A stretch of 64,000 bases of DNA. Source: JABGQS01 sp963666505. GTDB lineage: Bacteria > Bacillota > Clostridia > Christensenellales > SZUA-584. The notes under the pieces were generated by a model. It did no database searches, was not told the DNA's origin, and worked only from the letters and a program-made list of their open reading frames with translations. Positions 16,211 through 24,568 of the stretch are shown here, piece after piece. The stretch lies in NCBI GenBank assembly GCA_963666505.2, contig CAXXXL010000001.1, forward strand, positions 248,001 through 312,000, written 5' to 3'. Both the position numbers and the translations under genes were made by a program. Position 1 is the stretch's first letter; each line of letters starts with the position of its first letter.

Positions 16211-17452
16211 ATGGATTATAAGGATGTATTATTAAGCCCTGTGAAAATAGGCAACAGGGAAGCGAAGAACAGATTCTTCATCCAGGCAATGGAGTGCAAC
16301 GACGAGGACGAATACGGCAACCCGTCAGACATAACTCTGGATCGTTATAAAACTCTTGCAAAAGGGCAGGCGGGGCTAGTGTCTCTCGAAGCTATCTCCA
16401 TCACAAGAGAGAGCCGCTCAAGAGACAACCAGATGACAATAATGCCAAAGAATGAAAAGGCTTTAACAGAGTTCGTTAAAAACGTCAAAGCGGAAAATCC
16501 GGACATGCTGTTCGTGTTCCAGCTTACGCATTCGGGAGAGCTTTCCAACCCCGAGTTTTCAAGAAGAGTAACGGTCAAGCCGCTATACGGCTACGGCGGA
16601 GATATCTTGTCAGAAGAGGAAGTAGATAAAATAGTCGATGATTTTGTGCTCGCGGCAAAGATAGCGCATAATGCTGGTGCAGACGGTATAGATATGAAGC
16701 TGTGCCATGGCTACCTCGGCAGCCAGATACTTCGGCCGTATAACGACCGCAAATGGAAATACGGCGGTTCATGGGAAAACCGCTCACGTTTCGCATACGA
16801 GCTTTACGAGCGCATTTCGAAGGAAGTGGGTGACAAGAACTTCCTCATTGGCTCTAAAGTATCTGCATGGGAAGGTTTCCCGGGCGGTTTTGGTACGGAA
16901 GGCCCGGATTCTCCGATAATCGACCTTACCGAACCTATAGCGCTTCTTAAAGGCCTCGAAGAGCGTGGAGCTCAGTACTTCATACAGAGTGCAGGCAGCC
17001 CGTCGATAACGATAAGCTTGACTCAGGTAGACAAGCACATACCGTATTATGCATATCTTAACCAGTATTTTGCAAAAGAGCTCAACAAGAACATACGTAA
17101 AGAAACTGTTCTAATCGGCTCCAACATGAGCATATTCCGCAACGGCAAAAACGGCCTGTGTGCAATAGAGCCAGAGAAGAGCTCTCTCTTCAGTTACGGC
17201 GCTCAGTGCATAGATACGGGCGTTATGGACATGGTCGGTCTTGGGCGTCAGTCACTTGCCGATCCGCTTATGCCTCTCAAACTAATGGAAGGCAGAGAGA
17301 GCGAAATACATTACTGCACAGTCTGCGACAACTGCCTCGAGCTGCTCATCCAGCAGAGCAAAGTCGGCTGCTGCACATACGATAAGCGTTATACGCAAGA
17401 GCTCATAAAAACACGTAAAGAGAAGGGTAAACTTAAAATAGCTCATACCTGA
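16211..17452 (+). CDS. NADH:flavin oxidoreductase, OYE-like (short form)
   Basis: An FMN-binding TIM-barrel enzyme of the Old Yellow Enzyme/2,4-dienoyl-CoA reductase group: DITLDRYKTLAKGQAGLVSLEA, QLTHSGE, HNAGADGIDMKLCHGYL and ENRSRFAYEL are family landmarks. A C-terminal cysteine group (CTVCDNCLEL and KVGCC) resembles the 4Fe-4S site of 2,4-dienoyl reductases. It ends there at 413 residues and lacks the C-terminal FAD/NAD domain of the 640-670-residue relatives. Electrons must therefore come from a partner protein or directly from a reduced cofactor. It starts 11 bases after the dehydrogenase, in the LacI-controlled operon. The substrate is unknown, probably an oxidised sugar derivative or enone. 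Confidence 0.85.
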   Translation: MDYKDVLLSPVKIGNREAKNRFFIQAMECNDEDEYGNPSDITLDRYKTLAKGQAGLVSLEAISITRESRSRDNQMTIMPKNEKALTEFVKNVKAENPDMLFVFQLTHSGELSNPEFSRRVTVKPLYGYGGDILSEEEVDKIVDDFVLAAKIAHNAGADGIDMKLCHGYLGSQILRPYNDRKWKYGGSWENRSRFAYELYERISKEVGDKNFLIGSKVSAWEGFPGGFGTEGPDSPIIDLTEPIALLKGLEERGAQYFIQSAGSPSITISLTQVDKHIPYYAYLNQYFAKELNKNIRKETVLIGSNMSIFRNGKNGLCAIEPEKSSLFSYGAQCIDTGVMDMVGLGRQSLADPLMPLKLMEGRESEIHYCTVCDNCLELLIQQSKVGCCTYDKRYTQELIKTRKEKGKLKIAHT

Positions 17453-17486
17453 TAAAGAGTCGCCTGCGGTTTTAACATGAACAGAT

Positions 17487-17591
17487 CGAAAGTCCGACTG
17501 TTATGGACGAAGTTAAAAACAGTATAACGTATTTCCTGAAAACGTTAAGGCAATGTTCGAGACGATGATAGATTACGGTAAGAGAAAATAA
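17487..17591 (+). pseudogene. Possible gene remnant between OYE-like and isomerase genes
   Basis: The 160-base gap reads as protein in two pieces: ESPTVMDEVKNSITY in one frame and PENVKAMFETMIDYGKRK with a stop in the next, joined by one shifted base near 17530. The amphipathic, in-family-looking composition suggests the C-terminus of a lost gene in the operon. I cannot name the family. Confidence 0.35.
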
Positions 17592-17612
17592 TAAAAGAAG
17601 CGGAGGTAAGAT

Positions 17613-18605
17613 ATGGATCTTTCAATTTTTTCGGTAGTATATAAAGATAAACCCTTGGGTGAAGTTCTTGATAACTTCAAAGCCAAGGGGGTGATGCATG
17701 TTGAAGTAGGTTCGGGCGGCTTTATAGGCAAAGAGCACTGCAATCCGGGTGAGCTCCTAAAAGATAAGGATGAATTAAGTCGCTTTATAGAGCTTTTTTA
17801 TTCCAGAAGCATGAGCATCTGCAGCCTTTCATGTCACGGCAACCCTGTCCATCCGCAGAAAGATCTTGCAGATATGTACCATCAGGATATAAAGGAATCG
17901 ATAGACCTTGCAAGCGAGCTTGGGATAGAGCGCATAGTAACATTCTCCGGCTGCCCGGGCGACAGCGAAGGTTCAAAGTATCCCAACTGGCCTGTGTCAC
18001 CGTTCCCGGAGGATTTGCAGACGGTTTTCAAATGGCAGTGGGAAGAAAAACTGCTTCCTTACTGGACGAAGATGGGCAAGTACGCAGAGGAAAAAGGCGT
18101 AAAAGTCGCTATGGAGATGCACGGAGGCTACTCCGTTCATTCACCTTACACAGCAATAAAGATGCGCAAAGGTACGGGCAGTAAGGCCTTAGGCGCAAAT
18201 CTTGACCCCAGCCATATGTGGTGGCAGGGAATAGATCCGGCGCAGGCTATAAGATATCTGGTGCAGGAAGAATGTTTGTATCATTTCCATGCAAAAGACG
18301 CTGTAGTCGATCCCAATTATGTTTCATACTATGGCGTGACGGACATGCAGAGCTTCGGAGTGGCATACGGTCGTGGATGGCAGTTCAGAACAGTCGGCTT
18401 TGGACACAGCCTGAAGGAGTGGGCAGATATAATGAGCGCACTTCGGGCAAACGGCTATGACGACGTAATCAGCATAGAGCACGAAGACTCATACATGTCT
18501 ACGGAAGAAGGGCTCAGCAAAGCGGTAGATAATTTGAAACAGGTAGTTATTTTCGAGCCCGCTTCAGCGCCCAAGGCATTCGATATAGACGAAAGATTTA
18601 TATAA
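17613..18605 (+). CDS. Sugar phosphate isomerase/epimerase-family TIM barrel protein
   Basis: A 330-residue AP-endonuclease-2-type TIM barrel, related to IolE/IolH and to the catalytic subunits that cleave 3-oxo-glycosides. Putative metal ligands sit in KVAMEMHGGY (Glu), GANLDPSHMWW (Asp, His), YHFHAKD (His) and ISIEHED (Glu). GSGGFIGKEHCNP, SCHGNP and TFSGCPGD are hallmarks of a subgroup usually paired with Gfo/Idh dehydrogenases, but no Gfo/Idh gene is present here. The site GGAGG is optimal. It is co-transcribed with the D-allulose-type epimerase 18 bases downstream. The precise substrate is open. Confidence 0.85.
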   Translation: MDLSIFSVVYKDKPLGEVLDNFKAKGVMHVEVGSGGFIGKEHCNPGELLKDKDELSRFIELFYSRSMSICSLSCHGNPVHPQKDLADMYHQDIKESIDLASELGIERIVTFSGCPGDSEGSKYPNWPVSPFPEDLQTVFKWQWEEKLLPYWTKMGKYAEEKGVKVAMEMHGGYSVHSPYTAIKMRKGTGSKALGANLDPSHMWWQGIDPAQAIRYLVQEECLYHFHAKDAVVDPNYVSYYGVTDMQSFGVAYGRGWQFRTVGFGHSLKEWADIMSALRANGYDDVISIEHEDSYMSTEEGLSKAVDNLKQVVIFEPASAPKAFDIDERFI

Positions 18606-18623
18606 AAGAAAAGAGGAAAGAAT

Positions 18624-19490
18624 ATGAAGTACGGTACATTATTCGCATATTGGACAAAAGAATGGACGGGAGACTATATAAAATACGCAAAAAAAGTAAA
18701 GGATATAGGATTCGATATACTCGAAGTCGGCGCAGGCGATCTGCTGACCATGTCGGATTCACAGCTTGATGAGTTAAAGAGAGTATCGAAAGACCTCGGG
18801 CTTATAATTACATCCAACATTGGGCCTCCAAGAGACAAAGACGTGGCCTCAAAAGACCCCGCCGTACGTGAAGCCGGAATCAAGTTCCTGTCAGATATCA
18901 TGACTGCAATGGACAAGATAGATTCACGCACGTTGGTCGGTGTAATGTACACATACTGGCCGAGCGCCTTTGACGACCTCGACAAGCAGGGCATGTGGGA
19001 CCGTGGAGTGCAGAGCGTCAAAAAGCTTGGTAAAGTCGCGGAAGACTACGGCATAGAATTCTGTCTGGAGGTTGTAAACCGTTTCGAGACAACTGTGCTA
19101 AACACCAGTGAAGAGGGCGTGCAGTTCTGCAACGATGTCGGCGCCAGCAGCGTCAAGCTGATACTTGATACTTTCCATATGAACATAGAGGAAGACAATA
19201 TACCGGATGCTATCCGTACCGCTGGAGATCTGCTCGGGCACCTGCACGTCGGCGAAGGAAACAGAAAGCTGCCCGGGCAGGGTTCGCTGCCGTGGAAAGA
19301 GATAGGCAAAGCTCTTCGTGATATAGGCTTCGATAAGGGCATAGTAATGGAACCGTTCGTAAAGATGGGCGGCAAGGTCGGAGAGGACATAAAGGTTTGG
19401 AGAGACCTTTCAAACGGTGCAGATGAAGCTCAAATGGACGAGAATATAAAAAAATCACTTGCATTCCTAAAGAATGCTTTTGAAGGATAA
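18624..19490 (+). CDS. D-allulose (D-psicose)/D-tagatose 3-epimerase
   Basis: A 288-residue TIM barrel that interconverts ketohexoses at C3, for example D-fructose and D-allulose. The four metal ligands of the family align as Glu149, Asp182, His208 and Glu243, each one residue below the classical numbering 150/183/209/244. Surrounding sequences FCLEVVNRFE, LDTFHMNIEED, IRTAGDLLGHLHVGEGNRK and VMEPFVKMGG are as in characterised enzymes. GTLFAYWTKEW is the substrate-entrance start. It is last in the LacI-controlled operon and suggests growth on a rare ketose or polyol that is first oxidised by the dehydrogenase upstream. Confidence 0.93.
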   Translation: MKYGTLFAYWTKEWTGDYIKYAKKVKDIGFDILEVGAGDLLTMSDSQLDELKRVSKDLGLIITSNIGPPRDKDVASKDPAVREAGIKFLSDIMTAMDKIDSRTLVGVMYTYWPSAFDDLDKQGMWDRGVQSVKKLGKVAEDYGIEFCLEVVNRFETTVLNTSEEGVQFCNDVGASSVKLILDTFHMNIEEDNIPDAIRTAGDLLGHLHVGEGNRKLPGQGSLPWKEIGKALRDIGFDKGIVMEPFVKMGGKVGEDIKVWRDLSNGADEAQMDENIKKSLAFLKNAFEG

Positions 19491-19620
19491 TAGCTATATT
19501 TGAAATTTGGACAATGGGAGAAATACTAAACGGGTTCAGACAAAAAACTTTCAAACATAAATACAGCTCAGCATAATAAGCCAAAACCTTCCCGTTCAAT
19601 ACGAACAGATAAAAAACGGC

Positions 19621-19707
19621 ATGCTGAAACCCAAAGCAAGTGATATGGCAAAAGACAAAGTAAGGGAGATATTAGACAAGCATTACAGGACATCCGGCCT
19701 GCAGTAA
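19621..19707 (+). pseudogene. Possible C-terminal gene fragment (28 codons)
   Basis: ATG 19621 to TAA 19707 encodes 28 residues (MLKPKASDMAKDKVREILDKHY and so on) with the helical, charged character of an enzyme C-terminus. There is no ribosome binding site. It loosely resembles the end of trimethylamine methyltransferase-like proteins (AREKVREIL), which is a weak match. The rest of the 370-base gap between 19491 and 19861 holds the terminator and promoter listed separately. Confidence 0.25.
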
Positions 19708-19739
19708 TATTGATTTTTTATTTCGGACAAATTTTTCAT

Positions 19740-19777
19740 GCGGAGTGTCAGTAAAACGAGATGTTCCGCCTTTTTTT
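19740..19777 (+). terminator. Terminator upstream of the KorAB operon
   Basis: GCGGAGTGTC (19740-19749) pairs over ten positions, three of them G-U, with GATGTTCCGC (19760-19769), followed by C and seven T residues. It closes the LacI-controlled operon. Confidence 0.8.
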
Positions 19778-19802
19778 CATTAAGTATACGGCATTCATCC
19801 GT

Positions 19803-19831
19803 TTGTAAAATCGTTCTGTTCGATGTATCAT
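19803..19831 (+). promoter_or_regulatory. Probable promoter of the korAB operon
   Basis: TTGTAA (19803-19808) and TATCAT (19826-19831) are 17 bases apart. The transcript would start near 19838, which excludes the longer N-terminus opening at 19823 and supports GTG 19862. Confidence 0.55.
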
Positions 19832-19861
19832 AAAAGTATAAATCATAAAGGAGGGAAAAGC

Positions 19862-21523
19862 GTGTACAATCTATTGATAGGCGGCTCAGCCGGCCAGGGT
19901 CTCGATACTATGGCCGGTTCACTCGCAAAGATATTAAAGAAGTCAGGCTACAGCGTTTTTATTACGAAAGACCTCATGTCACGTGTAAGGGGCGGGCACA
20001 ACTTCGTGCTACTGCGCTTCGGTGCAAAGAAGATACAATCGCATACCCTGGGCCTTAGCGGTATAATTGCTCTTGATGAAAACACGGTTCGCCTCCACAG
20101 CAAGGGTCTGCTCCCAGAGGGCTTCATACTGTGTGATTCGGGTGTAAAAGAAGAGTCAGAGCAAATGATAAAGCTGGATATGAACGATATAGCAAAGCAG
20201 CTTGGGAATCCGAAAGTCTCGGGCACGATAGCTATAGGTGCGGTTTTAAAGCTCTTCGGTGAGAGCATAGAGCATGCAGACGAAGTTTTAGCAGAAGAAA
20301 TTAAAGAAAAGTATCTGGATATAAATAAAACAGCGGTGCGAAAGGGCTATGAACTTGTGGAAAAACGCTTCGGGCATACTGGCGGCAGCTTTTCACAGAA
20401 CATGCTGATAACGGGAAGCGAAGCCATAGGCCTTGGTGCGATAGCGGCTGGTCTGCGGTTCTACACCGCCTACCCAATGTCGCCGTCCACTGCGATAATG
20501 GTATACGTCGCTTCAAAAAGCGTGGAAGCAGGCATTGTCGTTGAACAGGCGGAAGACGAGATAGCTGCAATCAACATGGCGCTTGGCGCTTCGTACGCAG
20601 GCGCACGCTCAATGACGTCCACATCGGGCGGAGGTTTTTCGTTGATGGTAGAAGCTTTGGGGCTCTCTGGCATAGCGGAGATACCTCTTGTTATTGTGAA
20701 CGTGCAGCGTCCCGGGCCGGCAACAGGTCTTCCAACACGAACGGAACAGGGAGATCTCAAGTTCATGATATCCGCTTCCCAGGGTGAGTTCCCGAGGATG
20801 GTGATTTCCCTTCGGGAACACTCAGATGCTTTTTATCAAACAGCACGTGCTTTCGATATCGCAGAACGCTACCAGATACCGGTATTGATACTGGCAGACC
20901 AATATCTGTGCGACGGCAGCGCAACGGTAGAACCGTTTGATACGGATAAGGTTAATGTTACAGAGCCGGGCAGCGAGGCAGAAGGCGAATACAGGCGATA
21001 TATTATAACGGACAGCGGCATATCTCCGCGCCTCATCCCCGGTCTCTCAGAGCATCTTGTCGAGATAGACAGCGACGAACACGACGAAAAAGGCCGTATC
21101 ACGGAATCAGCGCTTGTACGTACCCAGATGGTAGATAAACGTGCAAGAAAATTAGAGAAACTAAAAGAAGAACTGATCGAGCCTGCATTAATAGGCGAAG
21201 AGCGCTTTGATACGCTGCTTATAGGATGGGGTTCTATGTACGGACCAATTAAAGAAGCTATTGAAATACTCAATGAAAGCTCAAACGCCAAATATGCAGC
21301 ACTCGTTTTCGGAGATGTATACCCGCTTCCGCAGAAAATGCTCGTGCAGAAAGCGGCACAGGCGAAAGAAGTTATAAACGTCGAGCAGAACTCGACAGGA
21401 CAGCTCGCACAGCTTATCCGCGAACAGACGGGTATTATGTGCAGCTCATCTGTGCTCAAATACGACGGTAGGCAGCTTGCTCCGGAAGAAATTGCACAGC
21501 GTGTAAGAGGGGAGGTTCAGTAA
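19862..21523 (+). CDS. korA: 2-oxoacid:ferredoxin oxidoreductase, fused gamma-alpha subunit (KorA)
   Basis: With KorB it forms a CoA-dependent 2-oxoacid (such as 2-oxoglutarate or a branched-chain oxoacid):ferredoxin oxidoreductase. Residues 1-185 are the gamma domain (GGSAGQGLDTMAGSLAKIL), and 190 to 553 the alpha domain (GSEAIGLGAIAAGLRFYTAYPMSPST and TEQGDLKF). This fused form is typical of KorA. GTG 19862 has an excellent AGGAGG site and fits the promoter. The stop overlaps korB by one base. No ferredoxin-like KorD subunit is present in this locus. The specific oxoacid cannot be decided from sequence. Confidence 0.9.
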   Translation: MYNLLIGGSAGQGLDTMAGSLAKILKKSGYSVFITKDLMSRVRGGHNFVLLRFGAKKIQSHTLGLSGIIALDENTVRLHSKGLLPEGFILCDSGVKEESEQMIKLDMNDIAKQLGNPKVSGTIAIGAVLKLFGESIEHADEVLAEEIKEKYLDINKTAVRKGYELVEKRFGHTGGSFSQNMLITGSEAIGLGAIAAGLRFYTAYPMSPSTAIMVYVASKSVEAGIVVEQAEDEIAAINMALGASYAGARSMTSTSGGGFSLMVEALGLSGIAEIPLVIVNVQRPGPATGLPTRTEQGDLKFMISASQGEFPRMVISLREHSDAFYQTARAFDIAERYQIPVLILADQYLCDGSATVEPFDTDKVNVTEPGSEAEGEYRRYIITDSGISPRLIPGLSEHLVEIDSDEHDEKGRITESALVRTQMVDKRARKLEKLKEELIEPALIGEERFDTLLIGWGSMYGPIKEAIEILNESSNAKYAALVFGDVYPLPQKMLVQKAAQAKEVINVEQNSTGQLAQLIREQTGIMCSSSVLKYDGRQLAPEEIAQRVRGEVQ

Positions 21524-22374
21524 TGGATAACAACCTATTTGAAACATATGAAACGGCATGGTGTCCGGGATGCGGCAATTTTGCACTGATAAAGTGTGTA
21601 CAGCAGGCGCTTGGTGAGCTGGGGCTTAAGCCAAAAGACGTTTTGATGGTCGGCGGTATAGGACAGGCGGCAAAACTTCCTCAGTATATCAAATCAAACA
21701 GCTTCTGCGGACTGCATGGACGAGCTCTTCCTCCGGCTGTTGCAGCAAAGATAGCTAACGAAAAGCTGACTGTTGTGGTAAGTACCGGCGACGGAGATTC
21801 ATACGGCGAAGGCGGCAACCACTTCATACACAACATACGGCGCAACGTGAACATAACTCACTTTGTGCATGACAACCAGATATACGGCCTTACTAAAGGT
21901 CAGGCTTCTCCAACTACCGGAATTGGCCACGTTACGGGCGTTCAAGTTACGGGCAATATAAACGAGCCGCTAAACCCAGTTCTTATGGCAATAGCAGCCG
22001 GCGCGGGTTTTGCAGCAAGGGGCTTCGTTGGGAGCCAGGAACATCTCGTGTCGCTAATGAAACAGGCTATAGAATATAATGGTTATGCTCTTCTCGACAT
22101 ACTTCAGCCGTGTGTCAGCTTCAACAAGATAAACACCTATGCTTACTACAAAGAGCGTGTTGTCGAGCTGGACGAGAGCTACGATCCCTCAGATAAGGTT
22201 TGCGCAATGGCAAAGGCTCTTGAGTTCGGCGACAAGATACCGCTGGGCGTAATATACAAAGAAGAAAAGCAGACTTTTCACCAGAAGAACTCTATACTCA
22301 AGGGCTCAGCTCCTCTGATAGAGCGCGCAACAGATATGAAAAAGGTGGAAGAGTTCATGCAGCAGCTAATATAA
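21523..22374 (+). CDS. korB: 2-oxoacid:ferredoxin oxidoreductase beta subunit (KorB)
   Basis: The thiamine-diphosphate-binding subunit, 283 residues. CPGCGNFAL near the N-terminus supplies Cys14 and Cys17 for an iron-sulfur cluster, and GDGDSYGEGGNHFIH is the TPP/Mg motif. LTKGQASPTT is strongly conserved in this family. The start codon overlaps the korA stop (TAATG), so the two subunits are translationally coupled. The reaction links oxidative decarboxylation of an oxoacid to ferredoxin, an anaerobic lifestyle trait. KorB is followed by an unrelated-looking sugar-dehydrogenase-like lipoprotein 38 bases downstream. Confidence 0.92.
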   Translation: MDNNLFETYETAWCPGCGNFALIKCVQQALGELGLKPKDVLMVGGIGQAAKLPQYIKSNSFCGLHGRALPPAVAAKIANEKLTVVVSTGDGDSYGEGGNHFIHNIRRNVNITHFVHDNQIYGLTKGQASPTTGIGHVTGVQVTGNINEPLNPVLMAIAAGAGFAARGFVGSQEHLVSLMKQAIEYNGYALLDILQPCVSFNKINTYAYYKERVVELDESYDPSDKVCAMAKALEFGDKIPLGVIYKEEKQTFHQKNSILKGSAPLIERATDMKKVEEFMQQLI

Positions 22375-22412
22375 GAAAACAGGACAAAGAAGAAAAAGAA
22401 AGGATGTGTATC

Positions 22413-23699
22413 ATGAAAAAGATTATTCTGATAATTGTTTTATTGATAATCGTAAGTGTCTGCACCTCATGTAATACTACTCCTTCAGACACTCAAACTT
22501 CAGTTTCGCCGACAGTCGTTCCTACAGCAGTAGAGTCCACAATCGAACCGGTAGAAACGCAGCAGAAGACGCCGCAGGTCACAGAGACTCCGGAGCCGAC
22601 TCCAACCCCGATGGCACCCGTTTCGGCGTCAGTGGTAATAGAGGAAGCATACCCGGCGCTATCCTTCTCTCGGCCTCTATACTTTGCCACGGCAGGCGAT
22701 GGCAGCGGCTACTGCTACGTCGTCGAGCAGACGGGTAAGATTCTCGTCTTCGAAGACAGCCCGGACGCAGATGAAGCAAACGTATTCTTAGACCTTACCG
22801 AAACAATAGATTACGACGGCAACGAAAAAGGTCTGCTAGGCCTTGCCTTTCATCCGGACTATGCCGAAAACGGTTTGTTCTTCGTCAACTACACGGATGA
22901 AAACGGAACGGTAGTAGAGAGCTACACAAGAAGCGAAGGAGAACCTGGCAAAGCAGACCCGGACAGCGCCCTTACTATACTTACGTTCCCCCAGCCGTAC
23001 AAAAACCACAACGGGGGACATCTGGAGTTCGGCCCGGACGGATACCTCTACATATCCACGGGCGACGGCGGCTCGGGCGGAGACCCGCTGAACAACGCTC
23101 AAAATCTCTCTTCTCCGCTCGGCAAGATACTTCGTATAGATGTGGACAACAAAACCGAGGATATGCAGTACGCCATACCGCAAGACAATCCGTTTGCCGA
23201 AAACACAGACGGTTACAGGGAAGAGATATATGCATACGGTCTGCGCAACCCGTGGAGGTTCAGCTTCGATGACGAAGGCAGGCTTTGGGCGGCGGACGTA
23301 GGGCAGAAAAAGATAGAGGAAATTGATATCGTCGAAAACGGCGGCAACTACGGCTGGAGCATAATGGAAGGCACGCAAAGCTATAAAGACGCGGGCAATG
23401 CAGACACAAGCATCATGATCCCTCCGATATGGGAATATGAGCACGACGAAAGCGAATGCATCACTGGCGGCTATGTTTACAACGGCATGCAAATAGCCGA
23501 TCTTGCCGGCAGATACATATACGGAGACTTCGAATCGGGTGTTATCTGGGCACTTTGGATAGACGCCGGCGGACAAGCCCATAACCAGCAGCTTCTCGAT
23601 ACAGAGCTTCTTATTTCATCGTTCGGTGTCGATGCTGGCGGCGATCTGAGGATCGTAGACCTCACCGGAAAGGTTTACAAATTCACAGTTACGGAATAG
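22413..23699 (+). CDS. Secreted sugar-dehydrogenase-like lipoprotein (GSDH/PQQ beta-propeller)
   Basis: A 428-residue protein with an N-terminal signal peptide and a Cys at 20 in SVCTSC, an imperfect lipobox, then a Thr/Pro-rich linker (25-70) and a six-bladed propeller of the glucose/sorbosone dehydrogenase family (PF07995). Landmarks are KGLLGLAFHPDYAENG, YKNHNGGHLEFGPDGYLYISTGDGG, YGLRNPWRFSFD and NYGWSIMEG. The His in HNGG is the catalytic base in PQQ-dependent aldose dehydrogenases. In an anaerobe without visible PQQ synthesis the cofactor is doubtful; it may bind sugar or calcium only. ATG 22413 with AAAGGATG is preferred over GTG 22404. Probably co-transcribed with korAB. Confidence 0.85.
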   Translation: MKKIILIIVLLIIVSVCTSCNTTPSDTQTSVSPTVVPTAVESTIEPVETQQKTPQVTETPEPTPTPMAPVSASVVIEEAYPALSFSRPLYFATAGDGSGYCYVVEQTGKILVFEDSPDADEANVFLDLTETIDYDGNEKGLLGLAFHPDYAENGLFFVNYTDENGTVVESYTRSEGEPGKADPDSALTILTFPQPYKNHNGGHLEFGPDGYLYISTGDGGSGGDPLNNAQNLSSPLGKILRIDVDNKTEDMQYAIPQDNPFAENTDGYREEIYAYGLRNPWRFSFDDEGRLWAADVGQKKIEEIDIVENGGNYGWSIMEGTQSYKDAGNADTSIMIPPIWEYEHDESECITGGYVYNGMQIADLAGRYIYGDFESGVIWALWIDAGGQAHNQQLLDTELLISSFGVDAGGDLRIVDLTGKVYKFTVTE

Positions 23700-23716
23700 A
23701 AGTAGTTTGCTTAGAG

Positions 23717-23747
23717 AAAGGCTGCGGTGCTTTACTGCAGCCTTTTT
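23717..23747 (+). terminator. Terminator of the korAB/GSDH operon
   Basis: AAAGGCTGC (23717-23725) pairs with GCAGCCTTT (23737-23745), followed by further T residues. Confidence 0.85.
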
Positions 23748-23900
23748 GTAGTTTAGTCACAAAAAATATCAGGAAATGTAACTTTTGTCACATACACAGC
23801 ACGATTTTAGGCGTAAAATATAAATGAAAAGGAAAAAAGAACTCTTTTAGGATGATTATATATGTTTAAGTACGCAAACGTAAGTTGGGAGGTTTGTAAA

Positions 23901-24122
23901 ATGGCAGAATTCAAACTGGACGTTAGAGGAGAAAATTGTCCGGTGCCTCTCGTAGAAATGCGAAAGGCGCTGCGGAAAGCTCAAGACGGCGATACGATAG
24001 AGATAATAGGCACTCACCCTGCGTCAAAAAAAGAGATACCAATGGCAGCAAAAGCGCTGTCGGTAAAGATACTTGCTGACGAGCAGCAGGGCGATGATTG
24101 GCTGATCAAGCTGCAAAAATAG
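23901..24122 (+). CDS. TusA/SirA-like sulfur carrier protein
   Basis: A 73-residue protein with the conserved CPxP motif (ENCPVPLVEMRKAL); Cys13 carries persulfide sulfur. TusA-like proteins accept sulfur from a cysteine desulfurase and pass it to DsrE-type proteins or to thiolation and cofactor pathways. ATG 23901 with GGGAGG directly upstream is chosen; the extension to 23862 has no site. It is the first gene of a tightly spaced operon with a DsrE-like protein, a cysteine desulfurase and a scaffold, in which it presumably transports sulfur. Confidence 0.9.
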   Translation: MAEFKLDVRGENCPVPLVEMRKALRKAQDGDTIEIIGTHPASKKEIPMAAKALSVKILADEQQGDDWLIKLQK

Positions 24123-24135
24123 CAGAGGTGATATT

Positions 24136-24555
24136 ATGAGTGAAAAAGCTACGATAATAGTACACAGCGGCGACTACGATAAACTATACAGCGCACTAAT
24201 AGTCGCAAACGGAGCATTGTCTATGGGCATGGAGGCTTCGCTGTTTTTCACCTTTTGGGGTTTGCTGAGGCTTAAAAAAGGAGGTCTTAACAAAGGCAGC
24301 CTTTCAAAGATGAACATGCTTGGCCTTGGTAAAAAGATGATAAAGAGCCGAATGAAAAAGTCAAACGTCGCAAAGCTAGACAGGATGCTGTCAGATTTCA
24401 AAGAGCTCGGCGGAAAGATAATAGCCTGCGAGATGACAATGGAGATAATGGGTATAGGACAGGATGACTTGAAAGAAGATATTATAGATACATACGGTGC
24501 AGTCGGCACCTACATACAGGAAGCAAGAGATTCAGCGATAACGCTGTTTATATAA
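24136..24555 (+). CDS. DsrE/DsrF-like (DrsE-like peroxiredoxin family) protein
   Basis: A 139-residue protein of the COG2210/PF13686 DsrE family. It has a Rossmann-like start (KATIIVHSGDYDKLYSALIVANGALSMGMEASLFFTFWGL), a basic loop rich in Met and Lys, and a Cys in IIACEMTMEIMGI, which is the position of the active cysteine in related sulfur-transfer proteins. This group often sits beside TusA and rhodanese genes in sulfur metabolism. It starts 13 bases after the TusA-like gene. A sulfur-trafficking role is inferred from neighbours; enzymatic activity has not been defined for the subgroup. Confidence 0.88.
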   Translation: MSEKATIIVHSGDYDKLYSALIVANGALSMGMEASLFFTFWGLLRLKKGGLNKGSLSKMNMLGLGKKMIKSRMKKSNVAKLDRMLSDFKELGGKIIACEMTMEIMGIGQDDLKEDIIDTYGAVGTYIQEARDSAITLFI

Positions 24556-24568
24556 GGCGGTGAAGCAA

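Noticed and set aside
20869..21459. Minus-strand frame of 196 codons opposite korA
   Set aside because: It is within a well-supported oxidoreductase subunit and has a Ser/Ile-rich shadow composition.
22836..23582. Long minus-strand open frame of 248 codons opposite the sugar-dehydrogenase-like gene
   Set aside because: It lies fully inside a well-supported plus-strand gene with clear family motifs and has no ribosome binding site; it is a codon-bias shadow.
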